DNA of 5,442 nt from Comamonadaceae bacterium (lineage in GTDB: Bacteria; Pseudomonadota; Gammaproteobacteria; Burkholderiales; Burkholderiaceae_C): the NCBI GenBank assembly GCA_947483455.1, contig CANKNK010000140.1, forward strand, positions 1 through 5,442. Reading direction: 5' to 3'. Shown here piece by piece: positions 1-5,442 of this stretch. The stretch's first letter is position 1, and each line of letters opens with the position of its first letter. The position numbers were made by a program, and so were the translations under genes. The notes under the pieces were generated by a model. It saw only the letters and a program-made list of their open reading frames with translations. It did no database searches and was not told the DNA's origin.

Positions 1-2194
1 AAATACCTGAAATCGCTGCCAACAACGCGTCTGTGTCGAGCAACTCGGACATTAATAAAGGCGCACGGCCGGGACGCAGCAGCACATACACTGGGACGCC
101 GCTGCGGCCCAGTTGCTGCAAGGCCTGGCTGATGGCGGCATCCCGCCGGGTCCAATCTGCCCGCATCAACACCACCTTTTTTTCAGCAAATGCTTTCTGC
201 ACCTGCGGTTTGGATAGAACCTGTTGCTCGTTGTACTGGCAGGTAATACACCAGGCAGCGGTGAAGTCAACAAAGACAGGCTGGCCGGAAGCTAATGCCG
301 CCTGCTCGGCTTGTGCGGTCCAGTTGCGCCAAAGGTTTGAAGCTGCATTGCTTTGCTCGGAAAGCGCATTGGTTTCTGATTGCGAGGCTACGCGCAAGGC
401 CATGCTACCGGTCAACAACGACACCAGCAGCGCCAAGGCGCCAAAGCCCATGGCCGCGCGGCCGGGCAAGTGCAAAGCCCAAAGACACATAGACAAGCAC
501 AAGAGCATAGCTACCAGCATGGCGGCAAGGTCCAGGCTTGTCATGTGTGCCAAAACCCATACCAGCCAAACCACTGTCGCGGCCATGGGAAAGACCATAA
601 ACTTGCGCAAGTATTCCATCCATGGGCCAGGTTTAGGTAAATGGCGTGCCAATGCCGCGCTGTTGGTGACAAGCGCGTAGGGGAGTGCAAGCCCTAATCC
701 CAGCGCCAAAAAAATCACCATCGCTTGCCAGCTAGGCAAGGTCATCGCCAAGCCCAGAGATGCACCCATGAAGGGTGCCGTGCAGGGCGAAGCGACCACG
801 ACCGCAAGTACCCCCGATAGCGCGGCGTCAGTCACGGGGTTATGCAGCTGTATGCCCGCCAGGCGGCCAGGAACGAGTCTGGAGACATCGAGTAAGTCCA
901 TCAAATTGAGGCAAATCAGCGTGAACAAGGTGGCCAGTGCCGCAATAAAAATGGGCGATTGCAAGTGAAAGCCCCACCCCAGCGCCTGCCCACCCGCGCG
1001 CAGGCCTAAAAGCAAACCGCCCAAAATCGCCATGGATACAAGCACCCCACCGGTATAGGCCGCGGCCTGGGCGCTACGCTGTTTCGCGCTCCCCTGCACG
1101 ATAGCTAAGCCCAGCGCCTTAAGTGCCAGCACTGGAAAAACGCATGGCATTAAATTGAGAAGCAAACCCCCGGCGAAGGCTGCCAAAACAGCGCCCCAAA
1201 AAGCAAGTTGGGTAAGGCTTGCTGCGATAGCAGTCCCGCCGTTTTCAGTGAGGGTGGGCGTCTGGGTTGTGGACCCCGTATCTGGCGTTTTGGGAGTGGT
1301 TTGCGGCCAGTTACCCGGCGCGTCCAAGGTGGCGCGCACTGATTTGCCCGCGTAAGAAAACACAAATGGCAGCCTGTCGGGCCCGCCTACGCGCTGCGGT
1401 GAAAACGGGATTAGCGCTGTCCAGGTATCGCCATCCCATAGCTGCGTGGCCATGGGAAATGCCTTCTGAAGCACAGCGGCTGACGAACTTACTTTGTCTT
1501 GCGGGTCGGGAAGCAAAGGGCTTGCGAATACCGAAGAAACTTCAGGAAAGGCCGCAATTGCTTTGCCTTGCCAGGCTTGGGGCAAACCTTGGAGCCGCAA
1601 TTTCAGCCCGTCCGGAACAAACTCGCTGTGAATCTGCCCCCCAAAATTTGCGGGCCGCTTGAGGCGCGCCTCTTCGAATAAAGCACTGTGTAGGGCGGTC
1701 GATCCCTGGAATGGAATCGCCAGGGTGAATTCACCCTCCTGCGGTATGCATTCCTGACGACATACCAGCCAGCTTGCGTGCAGCCGCACCGTAAAACTAT
1801 TACCGCTGGCTTTAAAGCCTTCGTCCAATTGCACCGGGACGGGAAGCAAGACTTTCCCTTCATAGCCGAGGTTGGCTAGCGCGCCAATCCTAATTTTTTG
1901 AGGTACTGGCCAGTCAATGCCTCCCGCTTGCGCCCCGGCGGGTAAGGTCCATTGCAGTTCCGTCGGTAAGCCGGAATCGCCGGGATTGACCCAATAGGTG
2001 TGCCATTGGGCTTGGTGGTCTAGCAGCAAGCCAAGACTGAAATCTTTGCCCAAGCCAATACCTTGGGGTGCATAGGCAACTAGCTCAGCCCGCAGCTCAG
2101 GGTTTTGCACCACGGAGCCTTCCTGTACTGAACTCTTGGCGCCGACCAGGCCCATGCTGCCCATCATCAAAAGCAGCACGAACGTCCGATGCAT
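1..2194 (-). CDS. dsbD: DsbD-family protein-disulfide reductase (transmembrane electron carrier), C-terminus cut by window edge
   Basis: Reading the minus strand from ATG at 2194 gives one uninterrupted frame of at least 731 codons that leaves the window at base 1. Residues 1 to about 20 form a signal peptide (MHRTFVLLLMMGSMGLVGA). A periplasmic domain follows to about 290 with Cys145 and Cys149 (CRQEC), then a Thr/Pro-rich linker at about 295-318. The polytopic membrane domain (about 330-600) carries Cys351 in NLMPCVFP and Cys471 in ASPCTAP. The thioredoxin domain has Cys649 and Cys652 (AAWCITC) and a probable cis-Pro at 701 (GVPVYV). Spacings 351-471 and 471-649 are close to those of the E. 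coli DsbD redox cysteines (163, 285, 461/464). Known family role: moving electrons from cytoplasmic thioredoxin through the membrane domain to periplasmic disulfide proteins. The N-terminal C-x3-C pair differs from the C-x5-C of E. coli DsbD and resembles the longer ScsB-like branch, so the symbol is family-level only. Start choice is uncertain: another in-frame ATG lies at 2245, and neither has a clear Shine-Dalgarno. It lies downstream of, and codirectional with, the DUF167 gene. Confidence 0.93.
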   Translation of the reverse strand, partial: MHRTFVLLLMMGSMGLVGAKSSVQEGSVVQNPELRAELVAYAPQGIGLGKDFSLGLLLDHQAQWHTYWVNPGDSGLPTELQWTLPAGAQAGGIDWPVPQKIRIGALANLGYEGKVLLPVPVQLDEGFKASGNSFTVRLHASWLVCRQECIPQEGEFTLAIPFQGSTALHSALFEEARLKRPANFGGQIHSEFVPDGLKLRLQGLPQAWQGKAIAAFPEVSSVFASPLLPDPQDKVSSSAAVLQKAFPMATQLWDGDTWTALIPFSPQRVGGPDRLPFVFSYAGKSVRATLDAPGNWPQTTPKTPDTGSTTQTPTLTENGGTAIAASLTQLAFWGAVLAAFAGGLLLNLMPCVFPVLALKALGLAIVQGSAKQRSAQAAAYTGGVLVSMAILGGLLLGLRAGGQALGWGFHLQSPIFIAALATLFTLICLNLMDLLDVSRLVPGRLAGIQLHNPVTDAALSGVLAVVVASPCTAPFMGASLGLAMTLPSWQAMVIFLALGLGLALPYALVTNSAALARHLPKPGPWMEYLRKFMVFPMAATVVWLVWVLAHMTSLDLAAMLVAMLLCLSMCLWALHLPGRAAMGFGALALLVSLLTGSMALRVASQSETNALSEQSNAASNLWRNWTAQAEQAALASGQPVFVDFTAAWCITCQYNEQQVLSKPQVQKAFAEKKVVLMRADWTRRDAAISQALQQLGRSGVPVYVLLRPGRAPLLMSELLDTDALLAAISGI

Positions 2195-2331
2195 AGGGAG
2201 CGTGATAGCTTTATACAGGCACCAGAGTAAGCGAGGTGAGACCATCAGGTTGGCAGACAAAAGTTTGAAGTGCAGCCCCGTGTGCACGAATAAAAGGGTA
2301 GGCAGGCCATGCGTCGCCGCCAACGGAGGCG
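2195..2331 (-). other. 137-base gap between the DUF167 gene and the DsbD-family gene
   Basis: This gap separates two codirectional minus-strand genes. The only promoter-like element I see is TATAAA on the minus strand at 2215-2210. It would place transcription start near 2203, only about nine bases before the ATG at 2194. The hexamers 16 to 18 bases upstream of it do not resemble TTGACA, so the promoter call is weak. The gap contains no Rho-independent terminator (no stem followed by a T run), so read-through from the DUF167 gene is possible. The in-frame ATG at 2245 would extend the reductase into this gap and shorten it to 86 bases. Confidence 0.35.
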
Positions 2332-2673
2332 CTATTGTCCACCTTTGGCCTTACCCGTATCCGCGGGCTGGTGCCAAGGCCCGAAAACCTCTGGCCACTT
2401 ATGCGGATTCTTGATGCGCAACTGCTTATGTACGCTTTCACGGCCGAACACGACCTCAATATCACGCTCCCGGACCCCAAAAAGAGGCGCCAAGAAACCC
2501 ACCATATGGTCGGTCGCCCGTCCGTTGCGCGGCTGCGCCCTAACACTCACTTTGAGTTGCGGACCCTTGGGCCTTCCTACGGCATCTTTGCTTGCGCCTG
2601 GTTTACCCAGGATATTGACCACCAGCGTATCGCCATCCCAGCGAAAAAAGGATTCTTCGTGCGCTTGTGCCAT
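2332..2673 (-). CDS. DUF167 (YggU / UPF0235) family protein
   Basis: A complete 113-residue protein. It shows the family pattern: an opening strand WDGDTLVVNILGKPGASKDAVG (residues 12-33), where the family has K-P-x-A-S-(K/R)-(D/E); then LKVSVRAQPRNGRATDH (about 40-56), matching the family's K-(V/L)-x-(V/L)-x-A-x-P-x-x-G-x-A; then FLAPLFGV and a strand ending HKQLRI. E. coli YggU is about 96 residues; the extra length here is a polar tail of about 20 residues (after NPHKWPEV). The molecular function of DUF167 proteins is not established as far as I know; they are small soluble alpha/beta cytoplasmic proteins. ATG at 2673 is taken as the start because it leaves the full first strand. GGAAG precedes it with only one base of spacing, which is too close for a good ribosome site. 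The gene is divergent from the radical SAM gene and may be co-transcribed with the DsbD-family gene. Confidence 0.88.
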   Translation of the reverse strand: MAQAHEESFFRWDGDTLVVNILGKPGASKDAVGRPKGPQLKVSVRAQPRNGRATDHMVGFLAPLFGVRERDIEVVFGRESVHKQLRIKNPHKWPEVFGPWHQPADTGKAKGGQ

Positions 2674-2690
2674 GCTTCCATAATAAGGGC
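2674..2690. promoter_or_regulatory. 17-base divergent start region with mirrored -10-like hexamers
   Basis: Only 17 bases separate the two best start codons, ATG at 2673 on the minus strand and ATG at 2691 on the plus strand. The stretch holds an A/T patch in otherwise GC-rich sequence. CATAAT on the plus strand (2679-2684) and TATTAT on the minus strand (2685-2680) both resemble sigma-70 -10 boxes. Each would place the transcription start at or next to the A of its own ATG, implying leaderless or near-leaderless messages. No good -35 hexamer is visible on either side: plus 2656-2661 reads TTCGTG, and minus 2708-2703 reads AAGAAT. A 10-base palindrome GGGCATGCCC (2687-2696) covers the plus-strand ATG, but palindromes of that length are expected several times by chance in a window this size. 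The promoters could instead lie inside the opposing coding regions. Confidence 0.3.
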
Positions 2691-4322
2691 ATGCCCCACC
2701 GCATTCTTCTGGTCACCCTCAACGCTAAATATATGCACGCCTCCCTGGGGCTGCGCTATTTACTGGCCAATATGGAGCGATATGGAGGCAGAGATTTGAA
2801 GTCGTGCACCAGCTTGCATGAGTTCACTATTCACAGCGCTGTAAAAACGATCGTAGATGATTTGCTTTCTCATTGCGGGCCCAGGGATGCCCAGGGTGTG
2901 CAAATCATTGGTTTTGGCGTGTATATCTGGAACGTGCAGCAAACCCTAGACGTGATGCGTGCGCTCAGAGCCCAGCGACCGGAGTTCCGGCTGGTCTTGG
3001 GCGGCCCAGAAGTCAGCCATGAATGGGAGCAGCAAGCCATAGTTGCACAGGCCGATTTTCTAATTACGGGTTGGGGTGACGTCAGCTTCCCCCGACTATG
3101 CCGCGCACTGATCCATGGCCCCCAGCCTTTGATGAAGGTCATTGCTGGCGAGCAAGCGCCGCTCGCAGAATTGGACTTCCCTTATGACTATTTCACCCCC
3201 GATGACCTGGCGCACCGCGTGCTTTACGTAGAGGCTTCCCGAGGTTGCCCATTTAAGTGCGCGTTTTGCCTGAGCGCCTTGGATAAAACGGCATGGGCTT
3301 TCGAACTGGAGCCCTTTCTTGCCCATTTGCAGTCGCTCTACTCGCGTGGTGCACGAACTTTCAAGTTTGTCGACCGGACCTTCAATTTAAAGGTGGATGC
3401 ATCGATCCGAATACTAGAGTTTTTTCTGGATTTGATCGCGCGTGCGCCACGGGAAGCCTTGTTTGTTCACTTCGAGCTGATACCGGATCACCTGCCCGAA
3501 AGCCTGAAGGCCTGCATCGCGCGTTTTCCTCCAGGTAGCTTGCAGTTTGAAATTGGCATCCAGAGCCTTAACCCCCAAGTTCAAAAAGCCATTGCAAGAC
3601 GTCAAGACACGGAAAAAACGCGCTCCAACATTGATTGGCTGGTAAAGCATAGCCAGGCGCACTTGCACACTGACTTGATTTTCGGCCTGCCTGGCGAGAA
3701 TTGGGAGAGTTTCGCAGCAGGGTTTGACGCGCTATGGTCATGGGGTCCGCATGAAATTCAACTCGGCCTACTCAAACGCTTGCGCGGAACCCCGCTCGCC
3801 CTTACCGCCGATCCTGCAATGCTGTTTCAGGATAGCCCGCCCTACGCGGTCATTCAAACCGATGCGCTGTCGCCAGAGCAGGTAGTGGCTTTTACGCGCT
3901 TGGCACGGTATTGGGATTTGATTGCCAATTCCGGGCGCTTCCCCACCAGCTTGCCGCTGCTCCTAGCGGGTGTATCGGCGTTTGCTGGATTTGCTGACTT
4001 TGCCGCTTGGTTGTGGAGCAAAACGGGCCGCACCAGTGGCATTACCCCCGAGGCGCTGGTTGATGCATTGCATGCTTACTTAACCGAGGTACGCACCTTG
4101 CCTGCCCCTATCGTGCATGCAGCCTTGTTGGCGGACTACCGGGGAAGCGGCGCCCGTGCCAAGCCCCGGGTCCTCCAATCCGACTTAAGCCGCTCCAAGA
4201 CGGCACAATCTGCGGTCGGGGAAAGCGCTGCGCGCCATAGCAGCAGGCAGCGTCGGCATCTGAGCGCCCTGGATCCATTGCCCGTACCTCCTAGCCAAGA
4301 AAGACCTTCACATGCCGCATAG
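2691..4322 (+). CDS. B12-binding-domain radical SAM protein, DUF4080-type
   Basis: A protein of 543 residues. Residues 1 to about 155 fit a cobalamin-binding-type Rossmann domain: RILLVTLNAKYMHASLGLRY, IIGFGVYIWNVQQT at 72-85, LVLGGPEVSHEW at 101-112 and ITGWGD at 125-130. The radical SAM core follows, with the [4Fe-4S] ligands Cys186, Cys190 and Cys193 in EASRGCPFKCAFC. Further core elements are FKFVDRTFN (225-232), FEIGIQSLN (286-294) and HTDLIFGLPGE (326-336). About 395-485 matches the style of the DUF4080 C-terminal region. The last 55 residues are Ser/Arg/Pro-rich and look disordered. Known for the family: reductive cleavage of S-adenosylmethionine to a 5'-deoxyadenosyl radical, with cobalamin often taking part in methyl transfer or rearrangement. 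The substrate is unknown, and cobalamin use here is inferred. A GTG at 2667 would add eight residues but would overlap the divergent gene's start. ATG at 2691 opens with the usual PHRILLVTLN, and AAGG just before it is too close to be a good ribosome site. The gene overlaps the next one by 11 bases. Confidence 0.9.
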   Translation: MPHRILLVTLNAKYMHASLGLRYLLANMERYGGRDLKSCTSLHEFTIHSAVKTIVDDLLSHCGPRDAQGVQIIGFGVYIWNVQQTLDVMRALRAQRPEFRLVLGGPEVSHEWEQQAIVAQADFLITGWGDVSFPRLCRALIHGPQPLMKVIAGEQAPLAELDFPYDYFTPDDLAHRVLYVEASRGCPFKCAFCLSALDKTAWAFELEPFLAHLQSLYSRGARTFKFVDRTFNLKVDASIRILEFFLDLIARAPREALFVHFELIPDHLPESLKACIARFPPGSLQFEIGIQSLNPQVQKAIARRQDTEKTRSNIDWLVKHSQAHLHTDLIFGLPGENWESFAAGFDALWSWGPHEIQLGLLKRLRGTPLALTADPAMLFQDSPPYAVIQTDALSPEQVVAFTRLARYWDLIANSGRFPTSLPLLLAGVSAFAGFADFAAWLWSKTGRTSGITPEALVDALHAYLTEVRTLPAPIVHAALLADYRGSGARAKPRVLQSDLSRSKTAQSAVGESAARHSSRQRRHLSALDPLPVPPSQERPSHAA

Positions 4323-5163
4323 CAAAGCCCATCCGTCGCCGTTCTGGGCCGATTGTGCGACCACGCATTTCCGGGATTTGCAAGCAAGTGGCGCTATCGG
4401 TCAGGTGGTGGCAGTGATGCCTGTTGCCGCCACAGAGCAGCATGGGCCGCACCTGCCTCTCAAGGTGGACACAGCCATTGTTGATGGCGTGATTGATGCG
4501 GCGATTGCGCACTTACCCGCTAACTCCCAGGCCTTGTTTTTACCGACCCAGGCTGTTGGCTTCAGTCCCGAGCATGCGCGTTTTGCTGGCACGCTCACTC
4601 TCAAAGCGGAGACCGTTTTGCGCTTATGGACGGAGCTGGCCGAGAGTGTTGCCGCCACCGGCGTGCGCAAATTGCTGATCTTCAATGCGCATGGTGGGCA
4701 GGCCAATCTGATGGATTTGGTAGCGCGTGATTTACGCGCCCGCCTTGACATGATGGTCTTTAGTGTCAATTGGTACGCACTGCCTCTTAGCGGCCCGCAA
4801 GGCGAGGACGTGAACAGCATGTTCAGCCCCGAAGAGCAACGCTTTGGTGTCCATGCGGGCGATCTGGAGACATCCCTGATGCTGGCCATCGATCCCGAGC
4901 ACGTCAATATGGGCGCAGCCTCGCGTTTCCCTTCAAGCGCACAAATGCGCGCGACCAGCTTCGACATTCTTGGCAACGGTAAGACGGCTAAGTTCGCCTG
5001 GCAAATGCAGGACTACAACGCGGCGGGCGCAGCCGGTAACGCTGCTGCGGCTACGGTTGAAAAGGGCAATACGGTCTTAAATGCGGCGGGCCGTTCACTG
5101 GCGGCGCTGCTGTCGGAGATCGAGCGGCTTGACCTGGCCACCTTGAGTAACGCTACGCAATGA
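4312..5163 (+). CDS. Creatininase-family metal-dependent amidohydrolase
   Basis: A complete 283-residue protein of normal length for the family. Family motifs appear in order: PVAATEQHGPHLPLKVDT (37-54) with probable metal ligands Glu42, His44 and Asp53; VGFSPEHARFAGTLTL (82-97); FNAHGGQ (124-130) with His127; and HAGDLETS (181-188), whose Glu186 lies in a strongly conserved acidic motif. Ligand roles are assigned by analogy with Pseudomonas creatininase. The family has a two-metal (Zn/Mn) centre and hydrolyses amide or cyclic-amide bonds. Members include creatininase, the deformylase ArfB and the mycofactocin peptidase MftE, so the substrate cannot be named from sequence. There is no signal peptide, so it is cytoplasmic. 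FNAHGGQ replaces the more usual N-G-H-G-G-N, which suggests a separate subfamily rather than a true creatininase. The ATG lies 11 bases inside the end of the radical SAM gene. A purine-rich AAGAAAG (4297-4303) sits eight bases upstream as a weak ribosome site. The two genes are almost certainly one operon with coupled translation. Confidence 0.92.
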   Translation: MPHSKAHPSPFWADCATTHFRDLQASGAIGQVVAVMPVAATEQHGPHLPLKVDTAIVDGVIDAAIAHLPANSQALFLPTQAVGFSPEHARFAGTLTLKAETVLRLWTELAESVAATGVRKLLIFNAHGGQANLMDLVARDLRARLDMMVFSVNWYALPLSGPQGEDVNSMFSPEEQRFGVHAGDLETSLMLAIDPEHVNMGAASRFPSSAQMRATSFDILGNGKTAKFAWQMQDYNAAGAAGNAAAATVEKGNTVLNAAGRSLAALLSEIERLDLATLSNATQ

Positions 5164-5283
5164 GGCTCCTTCCTTCCTCCGGGCCTACTAGGACGTTGCG
5201 CTAGGGCTTGTTGGACGGCCCCAATGGAGCAGCGGGTTACTTATTGCCGCCGGGCCCACGAAGGGAAGTGGCGCTAGCCAGGT
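5164..5283. other. Convergent intergenic gap, no clear terminator
   Basis: These 120 bases separate the ends of the plus-strand creatininase gene and the minus-strand gene at the right edge. I looked for a shared bidirectional terminator and found only short, GC-only complementary segments (for example CCTA/TAGG near 5183-5191 and TGGC/GCCA near 5269-5280). Neither has a T run after it. A 17-codon reading frame from ATG at 5224 has no ribosome site and no recognisable content. I see nothing firmly functional here. Confidence 0.4.
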
Positions 5284-5442
5284 TCAGGCGTAAGTGTGCC
5301 AGTCAGTGTAGGTCGGCTCATCTAGATGAGGCAAATGGTTGTAGCTCAGCAATACGTGGCGCTTGGGATTGAATGAAAACTCGGTGATCGAGGTGTTACG
5401 GATTCGGAAATTGAGCTCGATCGTCGTTTCGGCGGAGGTGCC
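5284..5442 (-). CDS. C-terminal fragment of a probable histidine phosphatase (phosphoglycerate mutase-like) family protein
   Basis: On the minus strand an open frame enters from base 5442 and ends at TGA (5286-5284), giving 52 residues and the natural C-terminus. The visible part begins GTSAETTIELNF, continues RIRNTSITEFSFNPKRHVLL and ends SYNHLPHLDEP...TDWHTYA. The order N-(T/A)-S-(I/V)-T, then a strand, then (L/Y)-x-N-x-x-x-H-L is typical of the end of histidine phosphatase superfamily proteins, after the second catalytic histidine. The catalytic R-H-G motif would lie outside the window, so activity cannot be judged. The family acts on phosphomonoesters in the cytoplasm, and the specific substrate is not predictable. 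The gene is convergent with the creatininase gene and so not part of its operon. The family call rests on a short segment; that it is coding is more certain than the name. Confidence 0.6.
   Translation of the reverse strand, partial: GTSAETTIELNFRIRNTSITEFSFNPKRHVLLSYNHLPHLDEPTYTDWHTYA

Noticed and set aside
33..680. A 215-codon open frame on the plus strand
   Set aside because: It lies wholly antisense to the membrane and thioredoxin part of the DsbD-family gene, whose translation carries clear motifs. The plus-strand product has scattered Cys/Arg composition and no recognisable domain, so it is a shadow frame.
2687..2696. GGGCATGCCC palindrome over the radical SAM start codon as an operator
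   Set aside because: About five 10-base palindromes are expected by chance in a window this size, and no second half-site or repeat is nearby. Only its position is notable, so it is mentioned under the divergent start region rather than called an operator.
2335..2799. Plus-strand frame of 154 codons (and a minus-strand frame at 2211-2546) across the DUF167 gene
   Set aside because: Both overlap the DUF167 coding region, which has family motifs in its own frame. Their products show no motif, and the first would also overlap the start of the radical SAM gene.
4401..4976. A 191-codon minus-strand frame inside the creatininase gene
   Set aside because: It is antisense to a gene with complete family motifs; its product has no signal peptide, domain or repeat.
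5224..5277. A 17-codon plus-strand frame after the creatininase gene, considered as a precursor peptide for the radical SAM/creatininase pair
   Set aside because: It has no ribosome site, no leader/core organisation and no resemblance to MftA or PqqA-type precursors, and frames this short arise by chance.
5317..5330. A perfect 14-base palindrome, CTCATCTAGATGAG
   Set aside because: It lies inside the histidine-phosphatase-like coding region, encoding part of LPHLDEP. One such palindrome in a window this size is not far from chance (about 5442/4^7, or 0.3, expected). No second copy was noticed.

Overview
The window looks like an ordinary chromosomal stretch of a moderately GC-rich proteobacterium. 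The DsbD-family reductase, the DUF167 protein, the cobalamin-type radical SAM protein and the creatininase-family protein are a set I associate with Burkholderiales (Betaproteobacteria). That placement is inference from protein style and general knowledge, not a search result. No mobile element, CRISPR array, tRNA or rRNA was seen.

Layout, left to right. (1) Positions 1-2194, minus strand: most of a large DsbD-family thiol:disulfide reductase. It has a signal peptide, an N-terminal periplasmic domain with a C-x3-C pair, a polytopic membrane domain with one cysteine in each half, and a C-terminal thioredoxin domain with W-C-I-T-C. Its C-terminus runs off the left edge. (2) Positions 2332-2673, minus strand: a complete DUF167/YggU-family protein, in the same direction and upstream of the reductase. 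(3) Positions 2691-4322, plus strand, divergent: a B12-binding-type radical SAM protein of the kind with a DUF4080-like C-terminus. (4) Positions 4312-5163, plus strand: a creatininase-family metal-dependent amidohydrolase whose start overlaps the end of the radical SAM gene by 11 bases. (5) Positions 5284-5442, minus strand: the last 52 codons of a probable histidine-phosphatase-family protein, entering from the right edge and convergent with the creatininase gene.

The window therefore has two divergent units, DUF167 plus DsbD leftward and radical SAM plus creatininase rightward. Their most probable start codons are only 17 bases apart. The reductase would carry electrons from cytoplasmic thioredoxin across the inner membrane to periplasmic disulfide partners. 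The radical SAM and creatininase genes look translationally coupled and may act in one pathway whose substrate is unknown. Radical SAM enzymes paired with creatininase-like hydrolases are known in mycofactocin maturation (MftC and MftE), which makes this pair the most interesting item here. The window shows no convincing precursor peptide, so a peptide-modification role remains a hypothesis.
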